A DNA stretch of 64,000 nucleotides from Mytilisepta virgata (lineage: Eukaryota; Mollusca; Bivalvia; Mytilida; Mytilidae): contig CM051521.1 of the NCBI GenBank assembly GCA_028015205.1, positions 121,280,614 to 121,344,613 of the forward strand. The letters are read 5' to 3'. A program made the position numbers and the translations under genes. How positions within the stretch are numbered: position 1 is the stretch's first letter; each line of letters begins with the position of its first letter. This document shows positions 44,307 to 56,839 of the stretch, piece by piece. The notes below the pieces were generated by a model, which was given only the letters and a program-made list of their open reading frames with translations, ran no database searches and was not told the DNA's origin.

Positions 44307-44647
44307 TTTATCCAAAGAAATATAGTTCAAGTTTGGGGGGGGGGGGGGGGGGGGGTTTATCCAAAGAAATATAGTTCAAGTTTGGGGGGGGGTTATCCAA
44401 AGAAATATAGTTCAAGTTTGGGGGGGGGGTTTATCCAAAGAAATATAGTTCAAGTTTGGGGGGGGGGTTTATCCAAAGAAATATAGTTCAAGTTTGGGGG
44501 GGGGGGTTTATCCAAAGAAATATAGTTCAAGTTTGGGGGGGGGTTTATCCAAAGAAATATAGTTCAAGTTTGGGGGGGGGTTTATCCAAAGAAATATAGT
44601 TCAAGTTTGGGGGGGGGGTTTATCCAAAGAAATATAGTTCAAGTTTG
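44307..44647 (+). repeat. 37-bp tandem array with long G runs (9 copies)
   Basis: The unit TTTATCCAAAGAAATATAGTTCAAGTTT, then 8 to about 20 G, is repeated nine times. The 28-bp non-G part is invariant by eye, while the G run length varies. The last copy ends without the G run. Confidence 0.95.
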
Positions 44648-44984
44648 TTATGAAAGATCTTTGGTCAATCATATAACAAATGGATAAGAATGCATTTTCA
44701 CCAAAAAAAAACGTTCTCAAGTCACCCAGATTTACACATCTTTCAAGTGACTTTACACTTAAGATTTTCTTTTGGAATTAAGATACAAAAATATTTTTTA
44801 AACCTGAAACATCATAGTTCCAAACTAATTTGAAGTCAGTTTTCAGAACAGTTGACATTTCAGTTCTCGGTACTATATATCTTGACTTTAATCATGATTG
44901 ATTATATATATATTTAGATTTAAAACATGACAAAATTTGAAATCATTCATGGCAAAATCAAAATGATATATGCATTTTGTATCC
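44648..44984. other. Non-coding AT-rich spacer
   Basis: Nothing recognisable. The frame opening at 44,927 runs into the minisatellite. Confidence 0.5.
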
Positions 44985-45175
44985 CGTCCGACGACATCGG
45001 CTTTGCATATTTCGTTGCTTTGCGTTTCGTTTTGTTATATTTCGTTGCGTTGCGTTTCTTTTTGCTCTCTTTCGTTGTGTTCCGTTTCCTATTTCTCTAT
45101 TTCGTTGCGGTGCGTTTCGTTTCGCTATTGTTCGTTTCGATTTCGTTCGTTTCCTCATTTAGCAATACCATTTTT
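44985..45175. repeat. CGAAACGCAACG minisatellite, inverted copy 2
   Basis: TTTCGTTGCGTTGCGTTTC-type units are preceded by CGTCCGACGACATCGGC, the inverse of the flank of copy 1. Frames here (F-, V- and R-rich) are repeat translations. Confidence 0.8.
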
Positions 45176-46655
45176 AGCTCATCTGTCCTAACAGTGAGCT
45201 TTTGCCATCACTTGGCGTCCGTGGTCCGCCCATCGTCCGTCGTAAACTTTTTCAAAGATCTTCTGAAACCACTGAACCAATTACAACCATACTCATTCTG
45301 AATGGTCCTTAGGGTATCTAGAATAAAGTTTGTGTTTTATTTTCCTGTCCGTCAAGAAACATGGCCGCCATGGCTAAATATAGACCATAATCAAAAGGGG
45401 GGTAAACTGCAGTTTTTGGCTTATATCTCAAAAACTAAAGCATTTAGAGGAAAATTGACGGCTGTAAAAATGATCATCAGGTCAAAATCTACCTGCTGTG
45501 AAATTTTCAGACGAATTGGTCAACCATTTGTTGGGTAATTGTCCCTGAATTGTTAATTTTACGGAAATTTTGCAGTTTTAGGTTATATTGAATATTATTT
45601 TAGTTGAAGACAAACTGTAAACAAAAAAAATGTTCAACAAAGTAAGATCTACAAATAAGTCAACATGACAAAAATCGTTACAGAATTGATGCCTTATATG
45701 AGTTTTTGCCCTTAAAAGACAATTTTCACATTTTTTTTTTGTTATGTTTGTAAAATCTTCTCTGAAACCATGAAATCAATTTCATCCAAACTTAGACTGA
45801 AAGATCTGTAGGGTATCTAGTATAAAGTTTGTGTTTTATTTTCTTGTCCATCGAGAATCTTGGCTGCCATGGCTAAAAATAGAACATAGGTTAAAAATGT
45901 ACCTTTTGGCTCATATCTCAAAAACTAACGCAGTTAGAGCAAATCCGACAAGAAGTAAAAATGTTTATGAGGTCAAGATCTACTAACCATGAAATTTTCA
46001 GACGAATCAGTCAACCCATTTTTGGATTATTGCCCCTGAATTGTTAATTTTAAGGAAATTTTGCAGTTTTAGGTTATTAACTTGAATATTATTATAGATA
46101 AAGACAAAGTAAGATCTACAAAAAGGTAAACATGGCGAAAATAGTCAATTGACCCCTTATAGGAGTTTTTGCCATTGAAAAATTATTTACATGTAAACAT
46201 TAATTATTAGTAAAAATAATGGTCTTACATACTGTCACAGATGTTTGAGCATAACTTGAAATAAATTAAATGGTAGCTGTACAAGTAAAATGGAGGGTCA
46301 AGGGTCAAGGTCATTGAAAAAGTCCATAGCAACCATATATATAGATTCATGACCCTAATATTTAGCTGTACAAGTCACCATGGAGGCTAAAGGGTCAAGG
46401 TCATTGAAAAGATCCATAGCAACCGACCGATAGAAAATTCCCTAGCAACCAGATATGTTTGGCTTCAGGACCCTAAAATATACCTGTTCAAGTCAAAATG
46501 GAAGGCATTGAAAAATTCCACATCAACCGTATATATTTGGGTTCAGGATTCTATATTTTAGTCAATATTAAGTCCGAAAAATGCGATGGTATACATTGAA
46601 TAGCTAAAAAATAATCATTGTGCAAGATCTACACAAAAAATAACAGATGAGCGAT
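45176..46655. mobile_element. Interspersed repeat of the CACTTGGCGTCCGT family
   Basis: The ends AGCTCATCTGT and ACAGATGAGCG are inverted. It opens with CATCACTTGGCGTCCGTGGT and closes with GATGAGCGATTCAGGCTC, as at 1715-2550. Two internal copies of about 500 bp (from about 45,240 and about 45,755) share AGGGTATCTAGAATAAAGTT and TTTTGGCTTATATCTCAAAA. A third type of repeat (GGGTCAAGGTCATTGAAAA) lies at 46,290-46,530. Non-coding. Confidence 0.65.
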
Positions 46656-47400
46656 TCAGGCTCTGGTAGCCACTTGTTTAAATCAATAAAACAGGCAAAA
46701 ATGTATTAATTTATCAATAGTTTTAAGTGCCAGAATATGATATGCCCCCGGGGATATGCCGCTGGGTTAGAATCATATACCGAATTTAATAAAAGTGACG
46801 GAATAATTTGCAGAACAATATTTTCATGATATTTAAAGAGGAATTTCATGGCTCGTTCTATTTGTATTATGTCACAGTGCTTTAAAATAATTTATGTAAA
46901 TATGATAAGATCATAAATAGAATGTGATACTTTCACTTTCATTATTTCTAATTATAGATATTACGATACACCGTATTAAAATAACACTACCTATGAAAAT
47001 TTGCTACCGGAAGTGGTTGGTAGTGAATTTTAATACAGCGGAGCTATTAAAATAAGACTACCATGAAATTGTGCTTCCATTTAAATAAAGATGAAAGAAT
47101 GAATAAGATTTATCTCCCGTTATTAGCTACAATTGTATTTTATTTTATCAAACAATCCATATTTAATATAATTAAATTTACTGTACTAGAATTTGCATTT
47201 ATTGATTTTAATTGTTTTTTTTTTTTTTTCGTACTATAAAATAAGAATTTTAATTATTATCTATATATATTATATGGCCCCGAGAAGAATACAATTTCTA
47301 AAACAAAATAAACAAAAAACAAATATCCTCTTGTATATTTTGCGCGTTTAAACTGGGACCAACCAATAGTATATTAGTCCCAGGTTTAAATTATTTATTT
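46656..47400. other. Non-coding AT-rich stretch
   Basis: It contains poly-T near 47,215 and an inverted pair (AAACTGGGAC...GTCCCAGGTTT, 47,349-47,388). No coding potential seen. Confidence 0.5.
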
Positions 47401-47559
47401 ATTTATAACAATAGACACTATTTTATTTGCACTAACAGTAAATGGTTTTGGCATTACAGTATGAATCAATTGTTATTATAATTACAGATGAGATGAAACA
47501 ATACAAAATGATGCATTAATTGTGTAAAAAAAAACATGATGACTTGTTAATACTAATTA

Positions 47560-47790
47560 TTTTGTGAGGCATTATCTCTCAGTTGAAAACAATTCTTGAT
47601 AAATTTGGCACATAATTTTAGTGCTACTGCTGAATTATTATTTAGTATAAATGATGGATCGTTTTTTTGTTGATAAGTAGCTCTAATGAAATTGCTCTTT
47701 ACATGCATTTATAGATTTTGTTTCAAATAGTTTTCTTATTTCATTGTATTTGGGGCATCTGAATAAAATGTAACAACACAGGTCGGACTA
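47560..47790 (-). pseudogene. LINE C-terminal tail remnant
   Basis: On the minus strand the first frame reads LCCYILFRCPKYNEIRKLFE (C-C...C-P-x-Y...R, a LINE zinc tail). A stop and shift follow, then RATYQQKNDPSFILNN and LKLCAKFIKNCFQLRDN in another frame. This is the usual end of CR1/Jockey-like proteins. Too short for the standard ORF cut-off, and it contains a stop. The inverted pair at 47,349-47,388 may belong to its 3-prime region. Confidence 0.6.
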
Positions 47791-47800
47791 CACAAATCGT

Positions 47801-48369
47801 GCAGAGATACTTAATTCTTTACCTCAATACTATGATGTGAGAGGTCAGTCGTGTCATTGGCGATTTAAAAATGTTTTAACTTTTACTGAACTCCTTTATT
47901 GTAAAAACTAACGCGTAAGTACTATTCCATGTAAGATTCAAAATCAAGTTGCATAGATGAAACACAGATTTCTATTTCCATGTTTATATTGTATTTCTTA
48001 TTAACATTTGTTCACCGATCTGCTGTATTTTTTCCACTTCTGATTCTTGACTTTCAGAAATATTTTTTGTATATACTACACTATGAAAATAGCATTACAC
48101 ACACATAATTTGCGTAGAATCTATATAAATCATTCCCATTTGCAGCAGGAACTGTATGTGTTAGTATTATATGTTCCCTGTTTGCAGTAAAAACGATTTT
48201 GAATTTTAACACTATTTTACGGTTTATTTATACTTTGGTTCGATGTATTAATCAAATACAGTTAATTTCAGAATAAAGCCCCTTATAAATATTTTTACAA
48301 AGAATGCACTGCAAAATTAAATTTGCAAGGAAGTTAACTTCATGCCGAACACTGAAAATTAAATAGCTC
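47801..48369. other. Non-coding spacer before the satellite
   Basis: No feature recognised beyond a short open stretch at 47,785-47,910, without known motifs. Confidence 0.45.
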
Positions 48370-48540
48370 GTTAAAATTTTGTCTGATGTTGGTTTATGAA
48401 TGTTATCCATGAAAATAAGCTACATAAGGCTCTTGAGTACATGACATAGGTATCAGAAGGTTATCCATGAAAATAAGCTACCTTGCGTCTCTTCATTGCA
48501 ATATATAGGTATCAGAAGGTTATCCATGTAAATAACTACC

Positions 48541-49199
48541 TTGCAATATGGCACGCCGTATTTATATTTATTCAACGTTCAAGATATCTCATATACTTTA
48601 TAAGATATCTCATAAACTTTATAAGATATCTTATAAAGTTTATAAGATATCTTATAAAGTTTATAAGATATCTTATATAATTTATAAGATATCTTATATA
48701 TTTTATGAGATATCTTATAAAGAAAAGTTTATAAGATATCTTATAAAGTATATAAGATATCTCATAAACTTTATAAGATATCTTATAAAGTTTATAAGAT
48801 ATCTTATAAAGTTTATGAGATATCTTATAAATTATATAAGATATCTTATAAAAAGAATTATATTAGATATCTCCTAAATTATATAAGATATCTTATAAAC
48901 TATATCAGATATCTTATAAACTATATAAGATATCTTATATAACGTTTGTTTATAAGATATCTTATAAACTATATAAGATATCTTATAAACTTTATAAGAT
49001 ATCTTATATAATTTATAAGATATCTTATAAAGTTTATAAGATATCTTATATAATTTATAAGATATCTTATAAAAACCCAATTATATAAGATATCTTATAA
49101 ATTATATAAGATATCTTATAAATTATATAAGATATCTTATAAATTATATAAGATATCTTCAAAACGGAATAAATATAAATACGGCGTGCCATATTGCAA
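48541..49199. mobile_element. Palindrome-packed element with perfect 33-bp terminal inverted repeats
   Basis: The left end TTGCAATATGGCACGCCGTA (48,541-48,573 in full) is the exact inverse of 49,167-49,199. Between them are about 30 copies of the self-complementary core AAGATATCTT, spaced about 20 bp apart and joined by TATAAAGTTTATAA-like links. The interior is almost entirely A/T apart from GATATC. It interrupts the 59-bp satellite. No coding capacity. Confidence 0.85.
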
Positions 49200-49625
49200 A
49201 TTTCCACTGTCTGATCTCGATATATGAAGGTTATCCATGACAACATGCTACTTTAGTCTCTTCAGTGCAATATATAGGTATAAGAATATTATCCATGAAA
49301 ATAAGCTACCTTGCTACTTTTCATTGTCTGATATCGGTATATGAAAGTTATCCATGCATGAAAATAAGCTACATAATGTCTGATGAGTACATGGCATATG
49401 TATCAGAATGCTATCCATGAAAATAAGCTATGTTATGGATCTTCAATACATGATATAGGTATCGGAAGATTATCAATGAAAAAACTGCCATACTTCTCTA
49501 TATTATATAATACCTGTATATTAAAAGACAATCCATGAAAATAAGCTACCTTACACATTTCCATTTTCTGATATCGGTTTATGAATGTCATCCACGAAAA
49601 CAAGCTACCCTCCGTCTCTCCAGTG

Positions 49626-49628
<3 letters not shown>

Positions 49629-49672
<44 letters not shown>
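49629..49672. repeat. (TA)n microsatellite
   Basis: An uninterrupted run of TA of about 44 bp within the satellite. Confidence 0.95.
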
Positions 49673-49674
<2 letters not shown>

Positions 49675-52600
49675 AAGATAATCCATGTAAATAAGCTACC
49701 CTACCTCTCGCCAGTGCATGATATAGGTATCAGAAGGTTATCCATGAAAATAAGCTACCTTACAACATTCCATTGTCTGATATTAATATATGAAGGTTAT
49801 CCATCAAAATAAGCTACCTTACGTCTCTTCGGTGCATGATATATATGTATCAGAAGGTTATCCATGAAAATAAGCTACCTTACAACATTCCATTGTCTGA
49901 TATTAGTATATAAAGGTTATCCATGAAAATAAGCTACCTTACGTCTCTTCAGTGCATGATATATATGTATCAGAAGGTTATCCATGAAAATAAGCTACCT
50001 TACAACATTCCATTGTCTGATATCGGTATATGGGTTATCCATGAAAATAAGCTACATTACATTTCTTCAGTGCGAAATATAGGTATCAGCTAGAAGGTTA
50101 TCCATGAAAATAAGCTACCTTACGTCTATTCAGTGCATGATATAGGTATCAAAAGGTTATCCATGAAAATAAGCTACCTTTCAACATTCCATTATCTGAT
50201 ATCGGTATATGAAGGTTATCTATGAAAATAAGCTACCTTACGTCTCTTCATTGCATGACATAGGTATCAGAAGGTTATCCATGAAAATAAGCTACCTTAC
50301 AACATTCCATTGTCTGATATTAATATATGAAGGTTATCCATGAAAATAAGCTACCTTACATCTCTTCAGTGCATGATATAGGTATCAGAAGGTTATCCAT
50401 GAAAATAATCTACCTCACAACATTCCATTGTCTGATATTAGTATATGAAGGTAATCCATGAAAATAAGCTGCCTTGCGTTTCTTCAGTGCATTATATAGG
50501 TATCAAAAGGTTATCCTTGAAAATAAGCTACCTTACGTCTCTTCAGTGCATGATATAGGTATCAGAAGGTTATCCATGAAAATAACCTACCTTGCGTTTC
50601 TTTAGTGCATTATGTAGGTATCAGGAGGTTATCCATGAAAATAAGCTACCTTACAACATTCTATTATCTGATATCGGTATATGAAGGTTATCCATGAAAA
50701 TAAGCTACATTACGTTTCTTCAGTGCATTATATAGGTATCAGGACTGAGGTTATCCATGTAAATAAGCTACCTTACAACATTCTATTATCTGATATCGGT
50801 ATATGAAGGTTATCCATGAAAATAAGCTACCTTACAACATTCCATTATCTGATATCGGTATATTAAGGTTATCCATGAAAATAAGCTACCTTACGTCTCT
50901 TCATTGCATGACATAGGTATCAGAAGTTTATCCATGAAAATAAGCTACCTTACAACATTCCATTGATGATATCGGTATATGAAGGTTACCATGAAAATAA
51001 GCTACCTCACGTCTCTTCAATGCATGATATAGGTATCAAAAGGTTATCCATGAAAATAAGCTACCTTACGTCTCTTCAGTGCATGATATAGGTATCAGAA
51101 GGTTATCCATGAAAATAAGCTACCTTGCGTTTCTTCAGTGCATTATATAGGTATCAGGAGGTTATCCATGAAAATAAGCTACCTTACGTTTCTTCAGTGC
51201 ATGATATAGGTATCAAAAGATTATCCATGAAAATAAGCTACCTTACAACATTCCATTGTCTGATATTGGTATATGGGTTATCCATGACAAATAAGCTACA
51301 TTACGTTTCTTCAGTGCATTATATAGGTATCAGGACTGAGGTTATTCATGTAAATAAGCTACCTTACAACATTCTATTATCTGATATCGGTATATGAAGG
51401 TTATCCATGAAAATAAGCTACCTTACAACATTCCATTATCTGATATCGGTATATGAAGGTTATCCATGAAAATAAGCTACCTTACGTCTCTTCAGTGCAT
51501 GACATAGGTATTAGAAGGTTATCCATGAAAATAAGCTACCTTACAACATTCCATTGATGATATCGGTATATGAAGGTTACCATGAAAATAAGCTACCTCA
51601 CGTCTCTTCAATGCATGATATAGGTATCAGAAGGTTATCCATGAAAATAAGCTACCTTACAACATTCCATTGTCTGATATTAATATATGAAGGTTATCCA
51701 TGAAAATAAGCTACCTTACGTCTCTTCAGTGCATGATGTAGGTAACAGAAGGTTATCCATGAAAATAAGCTACCTTACAACATTCCATTGTTTGATATTA
51801 GTATATGAAGGTTATCTATGAAAATAAGCTACATTACGTTTCTTCAATGCATGATATATATGTATCAGAAGGTTATCCATGAAAATAAGCTACCTTACAA
51901 CATTCCATTGTCTGATATCGGTATATGGGTTATCCACGAAAATAAGCTACATTACGTTTCTTCAGTGCGAGATATAGGTATCAGCTAGAAGGTTATCCAT
52001 GAAAATAAGCTACCTTACGTCTCTTCAATGCATGATATAGGTATCAGAAGGTTATCTATGAAAATAAGCTACCTTACAACATTCCATTGTCTGATATTAG
52101 TATATGAAAGTAATCCATGAAAATAAGCTACCTTACGTCTCTTCAGTGCATGATATAGGTATCTGAAGGTTATCCATGAAAATAAGCTACCTTGCGTTTC
52201 TTCAGTGCATTATATAGGTATCAGGAGGTTATCCATGAAAATAAGCTACCTTACAACATTCTATTATCTGATATCGGTATATGAAGGTTATCCATGAAAA
52301 TAAGCTACCTTACGTCTCTTCAGTGAATGATATAGGTATCAGAAGATTATCCATGAAAATAAGCTACCTTACAACATTCCATTGTCTGATATCGGTATAT
52401 GGGTTATCCATAACAAATAAGCTACATTACGTTTCTTTAGTGCATTATATAGGTATCAGGACTGAGGTTATCCATGTAAATAAGCTACCTTACAACATTC
52501 TATTATCTGATATCGGTATATGAAGGTTATCCATGAAAATAAGCTACCTTACAACATACCATTATCTGATATCGGTATATGAAGGTTATCCATGAAAATA

Positions 52601-53095
52601 AGCTACCTTACGTCTCTTCAGTGCATGATATAGGTATCAGAAGGTTATCCATGAAAATAAGCTACCTTACAACATTCCATTGTCTGATATTAATATATGA
52701 AGGTTATCCATGAAAATAAGCTACCTTACGTCTCTTCAGTGCATGATATAGGTATCAGAAGGTTATCCATGAAAATAAGCTACCTTACAACATTCCATTG
52801 TCTGATATCAGTATATGAAGATTATCCATGACAATAAGCTACCTTACAACATTCCATTGTCTGATATCGGTATATGAGTTATCCATGACAAAGAAGGTAC
52901 CTTGCGTTTCTTCAGTGCATTATATAGGTATCAGGCGGTTATCCATGAAAATAAGCTACCTTACAACATTCTATTATCTGATATCGGTATATGAAGGTTA
53001 TCCATGAAAATAAGCTACCTTACGTCTCTTCATTGCATGATATAGATATCAGAAGGTTATCCATGAAAATAAGCTACCTTACAACATTCCATTGT

Positions 53096-54029
53096 CTAAT
53101 ATTCAAAATAAAGTTTTTAAGTTATTTATCATTTCTATTATTTGAAATTTTGCCTTTTTAGTAAGGAGGAACACGGCCCTTGTGCATGCCGTCCAATGAG
53201 TTTTTATTTCTTTTTTCCTCGCTATTGTATTCATATTTATTTTGTTTGTTTGTATTTTACAGTCGATATAATGTATAGAATAAATAAAAATATATGGAAC
53301 TGGTCTATGTTTTCTTTCTTTGCTCTATAAAACTTCATTTAACCCCCTTGCTGGCAGATTCAAATTCTAAACGACGTTTTATACGCCACAATTGTTGGAC
53401 TTGCTCAATTGATGACGTTTTTATCATATATAGAGTGCGTACGACGTTAAATTCAGTCCGACGTTTTGATCATCTTATTTTGAAGTGTGCAACAAGTCCT
53501 TCTGATATAAAAGAATGAAAAAAGACAAATACGCAGTCAAAATATATAAAATGCACCGTTATAGACGCTAACACATTTGATTTGGAAATGGCAAAATGTG
53601 ATAGCATGCATTTGGATAAATTTTAACGCATCAAAAAAGGATCGTATGTGAATTGACGACATACCGTTTCCCAAATGCAAATAGAACAACGATATATCAA
53701 AACATGTTCCTAGCTTTTCATTCATTTTTCGTGCACATTGCGTTCGAATATGACCTGCTTGAAAATTACATGTTATTTTCATATCTTTCTCAAATGCATA
53801 ATATTTTAAAAACCGATTTAAACTAAACCTTGATAAGCAGTTGCGAAGAAACGTGTATTTAGCAAATTCCATGGACTTTTCAATTGACACAACTGTTTTC
53901 TTCACGGTGTATAAAGTGGGAACCTAATGGAATTGGAAAGTTTTCGGTAAGGTACTTCTCAGCGACAATGTCTGACGCTTCAAATTTTCTTATTTTTGTT
54001 TATTTTATTCCAGAAAGCGTAAAATATTG
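53096..54029. other. Unique spacer between satellite blocks, part 1
   Basis: No supported gene. A 122-residue minus-strand frame (53,537-53,905) has no known motif and is probably chance. Confidence 0.45.
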
Positions 54030-54042
54030 TTTCCCACTTTGC

Positions 54043-54230
54043 TTGCTTGATTGATTGATTGATTGATTAGGATTTATAAGCACTTTCAACAATTTTTCAG
54101 TTATATCGTGGCGATCTTTTTTGTAATTGCCCAAAGCGGGGATCGAACTCACACCATATTGGCGATAGGCTACAGTGATCTGTAAGGTAGATGCGACAAA
54201 CGACCTACACCACTCGGCCACCCAGGTCCC
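54043..54230 (-). mobile_element. tRNA-derived SINE
   Basis: On the minus strand it begins GGGACCTGGGTGGCCGAGTG. Box A-like TGGCCGAGTGG is at 54,210-54,220 and box B GAGTTCGATCC at 54,140-54,150. It ends with an (AATC)n tail (54,046-54,068). A 13-bp target duplication TTTCCCACTTTGC lies at 54,030-54,042 and 54,231-54,243. The head resembles a leucine- or serine-type tRNA. It would be transcribed by RNA polymerase III and moved by a LINE partner. Confidence 0.9.
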
Positions 54231-54243
54231 TTTCCCACTTTGC

Positions 54244-56060
54244 AATCACTAGTATTAACAGTTACTTCGACATTGCATTTTCAATTAGATGATCTCTGTA
54301 GTTTTCCTTTAAAAGTATTTTATTCAGTTTTTTTGTAATTCCCTGAAAGTGAAGAAATTTTGGACGATTTTTATGGTAAAAAATATATATTTTCCAATCA
54401 AAGGTGGAGCGTACGCCTCCTAACCCCCCCCCCCCCCCCCCTTTCCCCGAATCCGCCACTGAAAATTATTTGAAAATTCCGTCGTAGACGTGAAACGTGA
54501 CTGACCAAACATAAAAACCTTTCTCCACCAAATTTTGGACATACCTTAGGCAAAATTTCACCTATAAGAAATATTTTATTTGAAAATATTCTATGCACCT
54601 GTGCTAGAAAGTCAAGATTGACTTTCATTTACGTTTCTTTTGTGTAATACTCAATGATTTGAAGTTAAATCAGACTCCCTTTTTAAAAACAAAGAAACGA
54701 TTACCCTAAAATCAATGCAATTATATTGCAATCACAGATTCAGTTCGTTTCAGTTGTGCAGGTTTTGCAAGATGGTTTACTGTTACAGATCCAGACTTTC
54801 CGAAAAAAAGGGGGGGCTACATTTTTTGGCTCTGAAAGGGGGTCCGGACCAGCATCAATGCCTAATGTATCATTTTAATACGAAAGTTATATTTTAATAT
54901 GAATATATAATCGCTCAAATGTCCTATTGAAAATACATGTGAATGATTAAATTGTTCACTCAAATGTCCAATAAAGTTGTCGCTCAAATGTCACCACAAC
55001 TTTTTAAATTTTCGCTTAAATGTACATTGTCCGTTATATTACTCAGTAATAAAAATAGGTTTTGGAAAACTTAAATCTGGAGAAAAATCTCTATCCCCTT
55101 TGTAATAAAACATATGTGTCAAAATTTTCTTTGTCAGTTTCCTCCCTTCCTCATGTCATCTTTCCAAACTGGCGCGTGAAAGTTTATCAATGTTGTTACG
55201 TTATCAAGATTTCTTTTAAAGACCATAAAACCATCATCTCTGTTTTGACATTGTAATTTTACGTTACATTTCTTGGTTAAAATTACAAACAGATGTAAGT
55301 AAGTCAGTGTATGTTAGTGATAAAATGCCACCCATTATCTATAATTAAATTATATATATTGTTCTTTGAATTGAAAGTCATTTTTTTCTTATCCGTTTTA
55401 AAGGGGATTCCGAATCTGATCTATATGTTAGGTCATTATCATCTGAAATTCATATAGTCAAAACGTAAACATTTGCATTTATTTTGGTACAAATATATAT
55501 ATATTTATATATTGTTGTGAGATATAATTAAATTATTGACAACATTTTAAATTAATAAGTTCTCTATTACTAGCATTTTTTGGCCAAATTTTGTACAAAT
55601 TATAATTTGTACAGGCACATTTTGTACATGTTATAATCTGTACAAAATATATAGCCATCATACAAGTAATAGTTTGTACAAACATTCAAAATGTAAAGAC
55701 GATACTCGGTTTGGAACGAACTCCCCAAATGAAGTAAAATCCTGTACAAGTATGTGATCATTTAAACAAAAATCCTTTAATTCCTTTATTGATTCATAAT
55801 TATATTGTATTTTATTCGAACTATATAAAAAGGGGCATTTTCATATAATAAGTATTTGGTCTTAGTACAGCAAGATTGTTATATTTCTAATTACATATAT
55901 GAAAATTGTTGAAAATATAGTATCTGATTTCAGATATCGATTTTGAATAAATATGTATGCGTCAGAAATTTTAACCAAATAGTGTTAAAATCAGATTTTT
56001 GAACTGACAAAGTTGTTTTGAAACCACTCCTTTGGTGCACCTTATTTCATAGACAGATCT
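54244..56060. other. Unique spacer between satellite blocks, part 2
   Basis: A C run lies at 54,424-54,441 and a G run at 54,809-54,816. A near-perfect palindrome TTTGTACAAATTATAATTTG (about 55,592-55,615) is followed by two further TTTGTACA/TGTACAAA phrases up to 55,685. No gene recognised. Confidence 0.5.
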
Positions 56061-56475
56061 ATAAAAAAAATTAAGATATCTTATAAACTTTATGAGATAT
56101 CTTATATACTATATAAGATGTCTTAAATAATACATAAGATATGTTATAAAGTTTATAAGATATCTAACAAAAATTACATTATATAAGATATCTTATAAAT
56201 TATATGAGATATCTTATATACTTTATAAGATATCTTCTAAAGTTAATAAAATATATGAGATATCTTATAAAGTATATAAGATATCTTATAAAGTATATAA
56301 GATATCTTATATTAAAAATATTTATAAGAAAATAAAAATATTTATAAGATATCTTATCAACTTTTTAAGATATCTTATATACTTAATGAGATATCTTATA
56401 TAATTTATGAGATATTTTATATACTTTATGAGATATCTTAGATATGATATGAGATATCTTGAAGTTTGAATAAAT
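56061..56475. repeat. Second block of AAGATATCTT palindromes
   Basis: About 18 copies of AAGATATCTT or GAGATATCTT sit in A/T-rich links, as in 48,541-49,199. The right edge GAATAAATAGTAGAACGGCT, then TACCATA resembles the inner end of the 33-bp repeat of the first block (GAATAAATATAAATACGGCG) with several changes. No matching left end, so it is an older or truncated copy. Confidence 0.75.
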
Positions 56476-56839
56476 AGTAGAACGGCTTACCATACATACC
56501 CCTTAAAATCATGGGTCCAAATCACAATGTATTGGTAATTTGCTTCACGGTACGGTATTCGTATAAAAATCCATGCTAATAAGGTCTGTTTATATGCAAA
56601 AATTAAATAAAATGCTGTTTGATAATTTTATTAAAAATGATATATTTAAAAATTTCAAAATGCATATTCAAATGAATGTGACAGATACCGAATCGTACTT
56701 TTTGCATTAATAAAAAAATGTTACATTAATTTCTGTATTTATAGTATATCATCCACGTTTAAAAGAGCCTTAAGGAAGCATATGGTCATCAATAACCTCC
56801 TTATACTTTTATCATACGACTAAGAGACATAAGATACCT

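Larger units (their letters stand above)
48370..53095 (+). repeat. 59-bp dimeric satellite, forward block (about 70 units)
   Basis: Every unit shares GGTTATCCATGAAAATAAGC, then TACCTTA. The rest alternates between type A (CGTCTCTTCAGTGCATGATA, then TAGGTATCAGAA) and type B (ACATTCCATTGTCTGATATC, then GGTATATGAA). The basic repeat is thus a 118-bp dimer with many irregularities. The array is broken at 48,541-49,199 by a palindrome-rich element and at about 49,629-49,672 by a TA run. Any frame in it is chance. Confidence 0.95.

Noticed and set aside
44927..45301. 124-residue frame rich in F, V and R
   Set aside because: It runs through the CGTTGCGTTTCGT minisatellite, so it is a repeat translation.
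48370..53095. CRISPR-like look of the regular 59-bp repeats
   Set aside because: The whole unit repeats, there are no unique spacers, no cas genes, and the surroundings are eukaryotic. It is a satellite.
53142..53330. 62-residue frame after the satellite
   Set aside because: Rich in F and Y as expected from AT-rich DNA; nothing supports it.
53537..53905. 122-residue minus-strand frame
   Set aside because: No motif, odd composition, unique AT-rich DNA with no promoter or splice evidence. Probably chance.
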